Positions 16,618 through 25,597 are shown, counted from the stretch's first letter. The stretch is DNA of 64,000 nt from Rhodococcus rhodochrous (GCF_014854695.1 NZ_CP027557.1:3038001-3102000); one strand, 5' to 3'. Made by a program: numbers and translations. The notes: generated from the letters alone by a model not told the origin.

Positions 16618-17334
16618 TTATAGGGAAGGCTGCCCTAATCCGGCAAGGCCTCGGACGGGATAGCCCGCGGCGACGAAGGCGTCGAGCAACGCCTGACCGC
16701 GGCGCGCGGCGGTGCGGCGGGAGGCGCCACCGAGCACGGGCAGCTGGGCGGCGCCGGTGACGACGGTGCGCCCGACGATCCCCCAGAACCGGTTCCGGTC
16801 GAGCGGGGCGAGGGACCGCAGCGCGAGATGGACGGCATTGAGTGCGGTCGCGGCGCGGTGCGCGGTCCACACCGCCATCGCCTGCTCGCACGGCAGCACC
16901 ACCACGTCGCGTTCCCCGACGGCGCGGTCCTCGGGCAGCACCCGCAGGGTGTCGTCGGCGAGACCGGCCCAGTCGATGCAGCCGTCGCTGTCCTGATGCA
17001 GCCACAGATTGTCCAGACCCGGATCCCAGACGCGGCCCTCGAGGGCGTAGGGGGCGAGGACGCGGCCGACCACGGCGTGGATGAGGGCGCCGGCGACCTG
17101 TTCGACGGCGATGCGCGGGTCCTCGGTGTCGAGCAGCGCGCGGTCGTAGAGCGCCTCGATGCGCTGCTGCCGTTCACCGCCGCCGAGGAACCACCAGCGG
17201 CGGCGGGGTTCTTCGTCGATACAGGCCACCGCATACACGCGGGGGGCTCCCGCGGCGAGTGCGCGCAGCCGGGCGCGCGTGTCCTCGAACGGGCGGACGG
17301 GTGCCGCCGTGGGCGGCAGCAGCAGCGTCGTCAT
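16618..17334 (-). CDS. FhuF/IucA-like iron-siderophore-associated protein lacking the Fe-S cysteines
   Basis: 238 aa. Weak resemblance to the ferric-iron reductase FhuF / IucA-IucC C-terminal family (VAGALIHAVVGRVLAPYALEGRVWDPGLDNLWLHQDSDG; NRFWGIVGRTVVTGAAQLP). The C-terminal four-cysteine cluster expected for a [2Fe-2S] FhuF reductase is absent; the three cysteines present are scattered. The ATG is preceded by AGGAGG at six bases. An IdeR-type box lies 32 bp upstream, and the iron ABC permease genes start divergently ~200 bp away. A role in releasing or handling siderophore iron is inferred. Confidence 0.65.
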   Translation of the reverse strand: MTTLLLPPTAAPVRPFEDTRARLRALAAGAPRVYAVACIDEEPRRRWWFLGGGERQQRIEALYDRALLDTEDPRIAVEQVAGALIHAVVGRVLAPYALEGRVWDPGLDNLWLHQDSDGCIDWAGLADDTLRVLPEDRAVGERDVVVLPCEQAMAVWTAHRAATALNAVHLALRSLAPLDRNRFWGIVGRTVVTGAAQLPVLGGASRRTAARRGQALLDAFVAAGYPVRGLAGLGQPSL

Positions 17335-17365
17335 CCGACACCTCCTGATCGACGGTGAATCATGA

Positions 17366-17384
17366 TTAGGTAAGCCTAACCATT
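17366..17384. promoter_or_regulatory. IdeR/DmdR-type iron box
   Basis: TTAGGTAAGCCTAACCATT. It matches the actinobacterial 19-bp iron box (TTAGGTTAGGCTAACCTAA) at 14 positions, with both core half-sites (TTAGG, CCTAACC) intact. It sits between the divergent FhuF-like gene and the FecCD operon, where Fe2+-loaded IdeR would repress transcription when iron is plentiful. Confidence 0.8.
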
Positions 17385-17531
17385 GCATCCGGGGGTGGTG
17401 TGCGCAACCCCATCCCCCTACTCCCGCCGAGACATAGGATTCCGTAACCTAACTCCGAAGGCCTTCGCGTTCCCCACGATCCGCGACGACCCGAACCGCA
17501 CCACCGCCTTCCCGAGGAGCACCCCGCGCCC

Positions 17532-18950
17532 GTGACCGTCACCCCTCACGCCCCACCGGACGCCGACCCGACCGCCCCGCCCCGCGCGGGCCGCCGGATC
17601 GCCGCCGTCCTGTGCGATCTCGCGCTCCTCGCCATCCCCCTGCTCGTCGGTGCCCTCGTCGTCGACACCCTCGCCGACGCCAAGGGCGGCGGCCAGACCG
17701 ACCGCATCGTCTTCGGCGGCGCCGCCCTGGCCGCGGCCGCCGGGCTGCTGTGGTGGAACCACGGCTACCGCGCCGGCCGCACCGGCCAGAGCCTGGGCCT
17801 GCAGTGGACCGGGCTCGTGCTGCGCGACCGCGCCACCACCGGACCGGCCGGTACCCGCCGTGCCCTGCTGCGCCGCGGCACCGAAATCGTCACCGAACGC
17901 CACGCCCGCCACGACGACTTCACCCCGCGCCCCACCGACGGCAGCGTCGCCGCCCTGCGCCGCCGGCGCCTGCTCGGCCTGGCCGCGCTGCTCGTGCTGC
18001 TGGTGCTCGGCGCGCTCGCCAGCATCGCCGTCGGTGCCCGCCCGATGACCTTCGCGGAGGTCTTCCACGCCCTCGTCGTCAACGACGGCTCCGAAACCGA
18101 CGTCATCGTGCATTCGCTGCGTATCCCCCGCACCCTGCTCGCGCTGCTGGTCGGCACCGCGCTCGGCGTCGCCGGTGCGCTGATCCAGGGGCACACCCGC
18201 AACCCGCTCGCCGACGCCGGCCTGCTCGGCATCAACGCCGGCGCCGCCTTCCTGGTGGTGCTGTCGATCTACCTGTTCGGGCTCTCCACCCCGGCGCAGT
18301 ATCTGTGGTTCGCCTTCGCCGGCTCCGCGCTCGCCAGCATCGTGGTGTTCGGGTTCGCGTCCATCGGCAACGGCGGCTCGAGTCCACTCAGCCTCGCGTT
18401 GGCGGGCGCGGCGGTCGCGTTCTTCCTGCAGGCGATGATCCAGACCATCGTGCTGCTCGACCAGACCAGCCTCGACGGCTACCGCTTCTGGGTGGTCGGC
18501 TCCGTCGCCGGCCGCGGCATGGACGTCTTCTGGCAGGTGCTGCCGTTCATCGTCGTCGGGTTGCTCGTCGCGCTCGCCTCCACCCCGGCCCTGAACCTGC
18601 TCAGCCTCGGCGAGGACGTCGCCCGCTCGCTCGGCACCAACGTCGTCACCACCCGGGTGATCGGCATCGCCGCGATCACCGTGCTCACCGGCGCCGCCAC
18701 CGCCGCATGCGGACCGATCGCGTTCGTCGGGTTGATCGTCCCGCACATCGCCCGCGCGATCACCGGCCCCGACTACCGCTGGCTCGTGCCCTATGCCGGG
18801 CTGCTCGGCGGGGCGCTGCTCGTCCTCGCCGACGTCGTCGGCCGCATCGTGGTGCGCCCCGGCGAACTGCAGGTCGGGATCGTGCTCGCCCTCATCGGCG
18901 CCCCCTTCTTCATCGCCCTCGTCCGTCGCCGGAAGCTGGTGGCCCTGTGA
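17532..18950 (+). CDS. FecCD-family iron-siderophore permease with N-terminal RDD-like domain
   Basis: 472 aa, about 130 longer than a usual FecCD subunit. Residues ~18-112 look like an RDD domain: AGRRIAAVLCDLALLAIPLLVG with Arg and Asp in the first helix, a second helix near 60-76, then GYRAGRTGQSLGLQWTGLVLRD. From ~145 on it is a typical BtuC/FecCD permease (LRIPRTLLALLVGTALGVAGALIQGHTRNPLADAGLLGI). The GTG start has AGGAG about 12 bases upstream. It overlaps the second permease by 4 bp. The added domain is unusual; its role is unknown. Confidence 0.88.
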   Translation: MTVTPHAPPDADPTAPPRAGRRIAAVLCDLALLAIPLLVGALVVDTLADAKGGGQTDRIVFGGAALAAAAGLLWWNHGYRAGRTGQSLGLQWTGLVLRDRATTGPAGTRRALLRRGTEIVTERHARHDDFTPRPTDGSVAALRRRRLLGLAALLVLLVLGALASIAVGARPMTFAEVFHALVVNDGSETDVIVHSLRIPRTLLALLVGTALGVAGALIQGHTRNPLADAGLLGINAGAAFLVVLSIYLFGLSTPAQYLWFAFAGSALASIVVFGFASIGNGGSSPLSLALAGAAVAFFLQAMIQTIVLLDQTSLDGYRFWVVGSVAGRGMDVFWQVLPFIVVGLLVALASTPALNLLSLGEDVARSLGTNVVTTRVIGIAAITVLTGAATAACGPIAFVGLIVPHIARAITGPDYRWLVPYAGLLGGALLVLADVVGRIVVRPGELQVGIVLALIGAPFFIALVRRRKLVAL

Positions 18951-20083
18951 ACGACACCCCCACCCCGTCCCTCGACAAGGACGAACCCACGACGGGCACG
19001 CGCCGCTCACCCGTGCAGGTCTCCACCCGCGTGCCGGGCCGGCCCGCCTTCCGGCTCGGCTCCGTCTCCGTCGTCTGGCGCGCCCGCATGGTCATCGTGT
19101 GCGCGCTGATCGTCGTCGCCACCGCGGTGCTGCTGTCGATCTCCCTCGGCCGCGGCGACTACCCCCTGAGTCCCCTGCAGGTCGTCGAGGTGCTCCTCGG
19201 CGGCGGCGAACGCCTCGACCGGTTCATCGTCTTCGACCTGCGGCTGCCGCGCGGTGTCGCCGCCGTGGTCGTCGGCGCCGCCCTCGCCGTCTCCGGCGCC
19301 ATCACCCAATCGGTGTCCCGCAACGCCCTGGCCAGCCCGGACATCCTCGGCATCACCGCCGGCGCCTCCGCCGCCGCCGTGGCCCTGATCGTCGTCACCA
19401 GCGGCGGCTCCATCGTCGGACTGCTCGCCACCCTCGGATTGCCGATGTCGGCGCTGCTCGGCGCGCTGCTCACCGCCACGGTCATCTATCTGCTGGCCTG
19501 GCGGCGCGGCGCCGACGGCTTCCGGCTCGTGCTCATCGGCATCGGCATCAACGCCATGCTCATCGCCCTGACCCAGTGGATGCTCGTCTCCGCCGACATC
19601 AACGACGTCAGCCGCGCCCAGGTGTGGCTGACCGGCTCCCTCAACGGCGTGTCGTGGAACCAGGTGGTGCCCGCCGCGATCGCGCTGCTACTCGTCGGTG
19701 GCTGGGCCGCGACCGCCTCGTTCACCGTCGGGGCGCTGCGCCTCGGCGACGACACCGCCCGCTCCCTCGGCGTGAAGCTGCAGACCCAGCAGGCGCTGCT
19801 GCTCATCGCGGCATGCGCGCTCGCCGCCGTCGCCACCGCCGCCGCCGGCCCCATCGGCTTCGTCGCCCTCGCCGCCCCGCAGATCTCCCTGCGCCTCGTC
19901 GGCTCGGCGGGCAGCCCGATCATCGCCTCCGCCCTGACCGGGGCGCTGTTCGTCGTCGCCGCCGACCTGATCGCCCGCACCATCCTGCCGGTGCCGCTGC
20001 CGGTCGGCCTGGTCACCTCCGCGCTCGGCGGCCCCTTCCTGCTGTACCTGCTGGTGCGTTCCAACCGAAAGGTCTCCCGATGA
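18947..20083 (+). CDS. FecCD-family iron-siderophore permease, second subunit
   Basis: 378 aa. A ~45-residue hydrophilic N-terminus is followed by the BtuC/FecCD fold (LRLPRGVAAVVVGAALAVSGAITQSVSRNALASPDILGITAGASAA). It forms the membrane channel as a heterodimer with the preceding subunit. The GTG start overlaps the upstream stop (GTGA), and its own stop overlaps the ATPase ATG (ATGA), so stoichiometric translation is likely. No substrate-binding protein gene is present in the cluster. Confidence 0.92.
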   Translation: MNDTPTPSLDKDEPTTGTRRSPVQVSTRVPGRPAFRLGSVSVVWRARMVIVCALIVVATAVLLSISLGRGDYPLSPLQVVEVLLGGGERLDRFIVFDLRLPRGVAAVVVGAALAVSGAITQSVSRNALASPDILGITAGASAAAVALIVVTSGGSIVGLLATLGLPMSALLGALLTATVIYLLAWRRGADGFRLVLIGIGINAMLIALTQWMLVSADINDVSRAQVWLTGSLNGVSWNQVVPAAIALLLVGGWAATASFTVGALRLGDDTARSLGVKLQTQQALLLIAACALAAVATAAAGPIGFVALAAPQISLRLVGSAGSPIIASALTGALFVVAADLIARTILPVPLPVGLVTSALGGPFLLYLLVRSNRKVSR

Positions 20084-20952
20084 CCGACACCCATCTGCCC
20101 CCCGCCCCGGCCCCCGGCCCGGTCGAGCACGCGGCGCCGCGGCTGGTCGCCGAACACATCAGCCTCGGCTACGGCGAACGGCTCATCGTCGACGACCTGG
20201 ACCTGTCCATCCCCACCGGGGTCGTCACCACCGTCATCGGCCCCAACGGCTGCGGCAAATCCACCCTGCTGCGCGCATTGAGCCGGCTGCTCAAACCCCG
20301 CACCGGCACCGTGCTGCTCGACGGGCACGACATCACCACCATGCGCACCCGCGAGGTCGCCCGGGTCCTCGGCATGCTGCCGCAGGCCCCCGTCGCCCCC
20401 GAAGGGCTCACCGTCGCCGATCTGGTCTCCCGCGGCCGGCATCCGCACCAGTCGTGGTTCCGGCAGTGGTCCTCCGACGACGAGGACGAGGTCGCCCTCG
20501 CCCTCGACCGCACCGGCATCGCCGACCTCGCCGACCGGCCCATCGACGAACTGTCCGGCGGGCAACGGCAACGCGCCTGGATCTCCATGGCGCTCGCGCA
20601 GGGCACCGACATCCTGCTGCTCGACGAACCGACCACCTATCTCGACCTGGCGCACTCGGTGGAGGTCCTCGACCTCGTCGACCGGCTGCACAGCGAACTC
20701 GGCCGCACCGTGGTGATGGTGCTGCACGACCTGAACCTGGCCGTGCGCTACAGCGACCATCTGGTGGTGATGAAGGACGGCCGCGTCGTCGCCTCCGGGG
20801 TGCCGTCGGAGGTGATCTCCGTGGAACTGCTGCGCGAAGTGTTCGATCTCGACGCCTCGGTCATCGACGATCCGGTGTCCGACCGGCCGCTGATCGTGCC
20901 CATCGGCACCCGCCACGTCTACGGCGCCGCCGGAGGTCCTCACAAGGGGTGA
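20080..20952 (+). CDS. FecE-like ATP-binding subunit of the iron-siderophore importer
   Basis: 290 aa ABC ATPase. Walker A GPNGCGKST is at ~54-62, a Q-loop sits in MLPQAPVAPEGLTVAD, the signature is LSGGQRQRAW, Walker B is ILLLDEPTTYLD, and the switch His is in VMVLHDLNLA. The sequence between them (VSRGRHPHQSW) is characteristic of ferric-siderophore/cobalamin importers. It ends the iron-regulated operon, overlapping the upstream permease by 4 bp, and energises uptake of a ferric siderophore. Confidence 0.94.
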   Translation: MTDTHLPPAPAPGPVEHAAPRLVAEHISLGYGERLIVDDLDLSIPTGVVTTVIGPNGCGKSTLLRALSRLLKPRTGTVLLDGHDITTMRTREVARVLGMLPQAPVAPEGLTVADLVSRGRHPHQSWFRQWSSDDEDEVALALDRTGIADLADRPIDELSGGQRQRAWISMALAQGTDILLLDEPTTYLDLAHSVEVLDLVDRLHSELGRTVVMVLHDLNLAVRYSDHLVVMKDGRVVASGVPSEVISVELLREVFDLDASVIDDPVSDRPLIVPIGTRHVYGAAGGPHKG

Positions 20953-21030
20953 CGAGGGTCTCACCGCAGGTCAGACCCTACGACCAGGGGTAGTACGCAC
21001 ATTCGTCGGAGAAATCCGTAGAATCGACCC

Positions 21031-21441
21031 ATGGCAGCACTCGGCGAACTCGAACGCGCAGTGATGGATCACCTGTGGTCCACCCCCGAACCACAGACCG
21101 TCCGGCAGGTCCACGAAGCCCTCTCGGCTCGACGCAACCTCGCGTACACCACCGTCATGACGGTCCTGCAGCGCCTCGCCAAGAAGAACCTCGTCATCCA
21201 GCAACGCGACGACCGCGCCCACCGCTACCTGCCGGTGCACGGCCGCGACGAACTCGTCGCCAGCCTCATGGTCGACGCCCTCGACCAGGCCGACGAGACC
21301 GCCGGCCGCGCCGCTGCCCTCGTCCACTTCGTCGGCCGCGTCGGCGCCGACGAAGCCGCCGCCCTGCGCGCGGCGCTGGCCGAACTCGAAGCGCAACACG
21401 GCGACGACAACACCGGCCACGACACCGAGCGGGCCGGCTGA
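21031..21441 (+). CDS. blaI: BlaI/MecI/CopY-family repressor
   Basis: 136 aa. The N-terminal winged helix is of the penicillinase-repressor type (LGELERAVMDHLWSTPEPQTVRQVHEALSARRNLAYTTVMTVLQRLAKKNLV), followed by a dimerisation helix region. These repressors are cleaved or released when a partner M56 metallopeptidase is activated. The partner gene starts 13 bp downstream. Together they match the Rv1846c/Rv1845c pair, where BlaI controls beta-lactamase and some respiratory genes. No beta-lactamase gene is in this window. Confidence 0.92.
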   Translation: MAALGELERAVMDHLWSTPEPQTVRQVHEALSARRNLAYTTVMTVLQRLAKKNLVIQQRDDRAHRYLPVHGRDELVASLMVDALDQADETAGRAAALVHFVGRVGADEAAALRAALAELEAQHGDDNTGHDTERAG

Positions 21442-21454
21442 CACACTCGATGTC

Positions 21455-22405
21455 ATGAACGCGACCACGGCGCTGTTCTTCGGAACCACAGCGCTTCTCC
21501 TCGCCGGTCCGGTGCCGGGGCTGCTCGCCCGCGCCACCTGGCCGCACCGCAACCCCCGGGCCGCACTCGTGCTGTGGCAGTCCGTGGCGCTGGCGGCGGT
21601 GCTCTCCGCGTTCTCCTGCGGCCTGGCCATCGCCGCCCGCCTCCTCGCGCCCGGCGCCGACGGCCGACCCACCACCGGCCCCCTCGAGGAGATCGACGCC
21701 CTCGGTCTGCCCCTGTGGCTGACCTACGTCATCGTGTTCGCCCTGACCGTGTTCATCGGAGCCCGCCTGACCTTCTCCATGCTGCGCGTCGCGGTGCGCA
21801 CCCGCCGCCGCCGCTCCCGCCACCGCATGCTCGTCGACCTGCTCGACCGCCGCGAGAGCGGCGCCGCCGTCCGCCACCACCCGCACGTGCGGATCCTCGA
21901 CACCGCCGACCCCATCGCCTACTGCCTGCCCGGGCTGCGGCACCGGGTGGTGCTCAGCGAAGGCACCCTCGACAACCTCGGCGACGACGAACTGCGCGCG
22001 ATCCTGCGCCACGAACACTCCCACCTGCGTGCCCGCCACGACCTCATCCTCGAGGCGTTCACCGCCGTCTACGAAGCGTTCCCCCGCGTCGTGCGCTCCG
22101 GCTCGGCGCTCGGCTCGGTGAAACTGCTCGTCGAGCTGCTCGCCGACGACTCCGCCGTCCGCAAGACCGGCCCCGCACCGCTGGCCCGCGCCCTCGTCGC
22201 CTGCGCCGGCGCCCACACCCCCACCGGCGCCCTCGCCGTCGGCGGACCGAGCACCGTGCTGCGCGTGCAGCGCCTCACCGGACCGGGCCCCCACCTCGGG
22301 ATCTCCGCCGCCGCCTACACCACCGCCGCCGCCATCCTCGTCGTGCCCACCATCGCCGTGGCGGTGCCCTGGCTCACCGAACTGTCCCTGCTGCTCGGCC
22401 TCTGA
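21455..22405 (+). CDS. M56-family membrane metallopeptidase, BlaR-like
   Basis: 316 aa with about four membrane helices (near 5-25, 38-62, 88-110 and C-terminal 295-312). A cytosolic loop carries the zinc site HEHSH at ~186-190 (HExxH). Unlike staphylococcal BlaR1 it has no C-terminal penicillin-binding sensor domain, as is usual for actinobacterial homologues such as Rv1845c. It presumably inactivates the upstream BlaI repressor in response to an envelope signal. Confidence 0.88.
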   Translation: MNATTALFFGTTALLLAGPVPGLLARATWPHRNPRAALVLWQSVALAAVLSAFSCGLAIAARLLAPGADGRPTTGPLEEIDALGLPLWLTYVIVFALTVFIGARLTFSMLRVAVRTRRRRSRHRMLVDLLDRRESGAAVRHHPHVRILDTADPIAYCLPGLRHRVVLSEGTLDNLGDDELRAILRHEHSHLRARHDLILEAFTAVYEAFPRVVRSGSALGSVKLLVELLADDSAVRKTGPAPLARALVACAGAHTPTGALAVGGPSTVLRVQRLTGPGPHLGISAAAYTTAAAILVVPTIAVAVPWLTELSLLLGL

Positions 22406-22476
22406 GCCGCGACACGCCGCACCGTTCGACCCGCCCCGATTTCGATCGGCCCCCGTTTCGGGGGAAGCTGTAGACC

Positions 22477-23928
22477 ATGACCGTCGAACGCACCGAAACA
22501 CCGCAGGCCCAGATCGGCGTGACCGGACTGGCCGTGATGGGCTCGAACATCGCCCGCAACTTCGCCCGCAACGGCTACACCGTCGCCCTCCACAACCGCA
22601 GCATCGCCAAGACCGACGCGTTGCTCGCCGAGCACGGCAGCGACGGCACCTTCGTCCGCACCGAAACCATCGACGAGTTCGTCGCCGCCCTCGAGAAGCC
22701 GCGCCGCGTCCTGATCATGGTCAAGGCCGGCGACGCCACCGACGCGGTCATCGACGAGCTCGCCGACGCGATGGAACCCGGCGACATCATCATCGACGGC
22801 GGCAACGCCCTCTACACCGACACCATCCGCCGCGAAGCCGCCCTGCGCGCCCGCGGACTGCACTTCGTCGGCGCCGGTATCTCCGGCGGCGAGGAAGGCG
22901 CCCTCAACGGCCCGTCGATCATGCCCGGCGGCCCCGCCGAATCGTACGAGGCGCTCGGCCCGCTGCTCGAGAAGGTCGCCGCGCAGGTCGACGGCACCCC
23001 CTGCTGCACCCACATCGGTCCCGACGGCGCCGGCCACTTCGTGAAAATGGTGCACAACGGCATCGAATACGCCGACATGCAGCTCATCGGCGAGGCCTAC
23101 CACCTGCTGCGCGACGCCCTCGGCTACGACGCCGGGCAGATCGCCGACGTCTTCGCCGACTGGAACACCGGCACCCTCGAGTCCTATCTCATCGAGATCA
23201 CCGCTGAGGTGCTGCGCCAGACCGACGCCGCCACCGGCAAGCCCCTCGTCGACGTCATCGTCGACGCCGCCGAACAGAAGGGCACCGGCCGCTGGACCGT
23301 CAAGGCCGCCCTCGACCTCGGCGTCCCCGTCACCGGCATCGCCGAAGCGGTCTTCGCCCGCGCCCTGTCCGGCTCCCGCGACCAGCGCGCCGCCGCCCGC
23401 GGCCTCGCCGCCGGCAACCTCGGCGCCGCCCCCACCGACGCCGCGCAGTTCACCGAGGACATCCGCGCCGCCCTGTACGCGTCGAAGATCGTCGCCTACG
23501 CGCAGGGCTTCGACCAGATCGCCGCCGGCAGCGCCGAATACGGCTGGAACGTCGACCGCGCCGCGCTCGCGACGATCTGGCGCGGCGGCTGCATCATCCG
23601 CGCCCAGTTCCTCAACCGCATCAAGGAGGCCTACGACGCCGATCCGGCCCTGCCCAGCCTGATCCTCGCGCCGTACTTCCGGGACGCCATCGAGATCGGC
23701 ATCGACAGCTGGCGTCGCGTGGTGGTCACCGCCACCCAGCTCGGCATCCCCGTCCCGGCGTTCGCGTCGTCGCTGTCCTATTACGACGGACTGCGCGCCG
23801 ACCGGCTGCCCGCCGCCCTCACCCAGGGCCAGCGCGACTTCTTCGGTGCCCACACCTACGAGCGCACCGACCGCCCCGGCAAGTTCCACACCCTGTGGAG
23901 CGGGGACCGCTCCGAAGTGCAGGCCTGA
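22477..23928 (+). CDS. gnd: 6-phosphogluconate dehydrogenase, decarboxylating
   Basis: 483 aa, the usual length for the dimeric long form. The N-terminal NADP motif is GVTGLAVMGSNIARNFARNGY. The substrate-binding and catalytic regions follow (GISGGEEGALNGPSIMPGG; HFVKMVHNGIEYADMQLIGEAY), then the all-helical domain. It converts 6-phosphogluconate to ribulose-5-phosphate and CO2 with NADPH formation in the oxidative pentose phosphate pathway. Positioned like gnd1 (Rv1844c) next to the BlaI/M56 pair. A DMT transporter gene begins 4 bp after its stop. Confidence 0.97.
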   Translation: MTVERTETPQAQIGVTGLAVMGSNIARNFARNGYTVALHNRSIAKTDALLAEHGSDGTFVRTETIDEFVAALEKPRRVLIMVKAGDATDAVIDELADAMEPGDIIIDGGNALYTDTIRREAALRARGLHFVGAGISGGEEGALNGPSIMPGGPAESYEALGPLLEKVAAQVDGTPCCTHIGPDGAGHFVKMVHNGIEYADMQLIGEAYHLLRDALGYDAGQIADVFADWNTGTLESYLIEITAEVLRQTDAATGKPLVDVIVDAAEQKGTGRWTVKAALDLGVPVTGIAEAVFARALSGSRDQRAAARGLAAGNLGAAPTDAAQFTEDIRAALYASKIVAYAQGFDQIAAGSAEYGWNVDRAALATIWRGGCIIRAQFLNRIKEAYDADPALPSLILAPYFRDAIEIGIDSWRRVVVTATQLGIPVPAFASSLSYYDGLRADRLPAALTQGQRDFFGAHTYERTDRPGKFHTLWSGDRSEVQA

Positions 23929-23932
23929 CGCG

Positions 23933-24832
23933 ATGACGGGCACGGCAGTCGCCGTCCTGTGTGCGCTCGCCGCCGCCGCGCTCATCGCGGTCGGCAGTGT
24001 CGCGCAACAGAGTTCGGCCGCTGCCGTGCCCGACACCGACTCGCTCGTCGGTTCGCTGCTGCGCAGCCCCCGCTGGTGGGCGGGGATCCTCGGCGACGGC
24101 GGCAGCTACGTCCTGCAGGTGATCGCGCTCGTGTTCGGGTCGGTGCTGCTCGTCCAGCCCCTGCTCGTCGCGTCGCTGCTGTTCGCGTTGCCGCTCGCCG
24201 CCGCCACCACCGGCCGCCGCGTCACCCGCACCACCTGGCTGCTCGCCGGCGCATTGTGCGCGGCGCTGGCGATCTTCCTGCTCGTCGGCAACCCCAGCGA
24301 AGGCACCGGTGACGCCGCCGCCGTCCGCTGGGCGCTGCCGCTCGGGTCGGTACTCGCCGTCACCGCCGCCGCCGTCGTCGTCGCCCTGCTCTCACCGCGG
24401 TTACGGGCGCTGTCGTTCGGGATCGCCGCCGGCATCCTCTACGGCGTGACCAGCGCGTTCACCAAACACGTCACCGACCTCGCCGAAGACGGCATCGGCC
24501 CCCTGCTCACCTCGTGGCAGACCTGGACGCTCGTCGCCGCCGGCGCCGCCGCGATCTACCTGCAGCAACGCGCCTTCCAGGCCGGATCGCTCACCGCATC
24601 GCTGCCCGCCCTGACTGTCGGGGAACCGCTCGCCGCGATCGTGCTCGGCATGACCGTGCTCGGTGAACACCTGCGCACCGACGGCCCCGGACGGATCCTC
24701 GTCGGCGCCGCGGTCGTCGTGATGCTCGTGACCACCGTGGCGCTCTCGCGCGCCCAGGCCGCCGACACCCCCGCCGAGACCGCGGCTACGCCCGACCCAG
24801 CACCGCCACCAGAAACTCCGCGTCGTCGCTGA
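23933..24832 (+). CDS. DMT-superfamily (EamA-like) membrane transporter
   Basis: 299 aa with nine to ten hydrophobic helices, beginning MTGTAVAVLCALAAAALIAVGSVAQQ. The C-terminal half has the drug/metabolite-transporter pattern (SLTASLPALTVGEPLAAIVLGMTVLGEHL). The hydrophilic tail is Pro/Ala-rich. It follows gnd by 4 bp, so it is probably co-transcribed. Its 3' end overlaps the convergent methyltransferase gene by 47 bp. Substrate unknown. Confidence 0.82.
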   Translation: MTGTAVAVLCALAAAALIAVGSVAQQSSAAAVPDTDSLVGSLLRSPRWWAGILGDGGSYVLQVIALVFGSVLLVQPLLVASLLFALPLAAATTGRRVTRTTWLLAGALCAALAIFLLVGNPSEGTGDAAAVRWALPLGSVLAVTAAAVVVALLSPRLRALSFGIAAGILYGVTSAFTKHVTDLAEDGIGPLLTSWQTWTLVAAGAAAIYLQQRAFQAGSLTASLPALTVGEPLAAIVLGMTVLGEHLRTDGPGRILVGAAVVVMLVTTVALSRAQAADTPAETAATPDPAPPPETPRRR

Positions 24833-25430
24833 ACGGCCGCAGATCCCAGGTCGAGAGCCGCACCTGCACCGCCAGACCCGCCTGCTGCGCGTCGGCGAAG
24901 AACTCCTCGAACGGATACTCGCGGCCCGCCCCGAAACCGATCACCGCCCGGCCCTGCGGCGCCAGATGCGCCGCGAAATTGCGCAGCACCGCCACTCGGG
25001 TCGACGGCGCCACGAAGGTCATCACATTCCCCGCGCACACGATCACATCGAAGTCGGCGTCGACACCGCGGGCCGGCAGATCCAGCTCGGCCAGATCCCC
25101 GACCAGCCATTCCGGCCCCGGATGATCCTCCTCCGCCGCCGCGATCAGCACCGGATCGACATCCACCCCCACCACACGGTGCCCGGCCCGGTGCAGATAG
25201 CCGCCGAGCCGGCCCGGTCCACACCCGGCATCGAGGATCCGTGCCCCGCGCGGCACCATCGCATCGATCAACCGGGCCTCCCCGACGGTGTCCTGCCCCT
25301 GAGCAACCATCGTGCGGAACCGTTCGACGTACCACGACGAATGCGCCGGATTCTCCGCCACGATCTCCTCCCACCGGCTCGGCACCCGCTCGCCGCTGCC
25401 GCCGTGTTCCGGACCCTCGCCGCCGCTCAT
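24786..25430 (-). CDS. Class I SAM-dependent methyltransferase
   Basis: 214 aa. SAM motif I is ILDAGCGPGRLGGYLHRAGH (~65-84), then VVGVDVDPVLIAAAEE with the ribose-binding acid, and FDVIVCAGNVM. The start is ATG 25430 with AAGGAG six bases upstream; the reading frame extends further upstream without a better site. The last 47 bp overlap the 3' end of the convergent DMT transporter gene. Target unknown. Confidence 0.85.
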   Translation of the reverse strand: MSGGEGPEHGGSGERVPSRWEEIVAENPAHSSWYVERFRTMVAQGQDTVGEARLIDAMVPRGARILDAGCGPGRLGGYLHRAGHRVVGVDVDPVLIAAAEEDHPGPEWLVGDLAELDLPARGVDADFDVIVCAGNVMTFVAPSTRVAVLRNFAAHLAPQGRAVIGFGAGREYPFEEFFADAQQAGLAVQVRLSTWDLRPFSDDAEFLVAVLGRA

Positions 25431-25523
25431 CCACGCTCCTTCGTTCCACCGGGACACCTGCTCGACCCCCACCGTAGGCGCCGCACCGTCGCCTGCACCG
25501 CGACACACGGCAACCCCGCTCAG

Positions 25524-25529
25524 TAGAAT
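25524..25529 (+). promoter_or_regulatory. Probable -10 element (TAGAAT)
   Basis: TAGAAT fits the actinobacterial SigA -10 consensus (TANNNT). It would start transcription near 25536, giving a leader of about 200 nt before the first CNNM gene that contains a small reading frame and a hairpin. No good -35 was seen. Confidence 0.4.
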
Positions 25530-25597
25530 CGGTACCCGTCGAAACCACTTCCGGCAGGCGGACACCGTCCGCGACCGGACCCGACGAGAGGACACCG

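Noticed and set aside
16622..16640. Second IdeR-like box
   Set aside because: Only about 13 of 19 positions match and it lies in the 3' coding end of the FhuF-like gene, far from a start codon.
20970..21000. BlaI operator before the repressor gene
   Set aside because: CTAC/GTAG inverted elements are present but short and imperfect; I could not match a known BlaI site with confidence.
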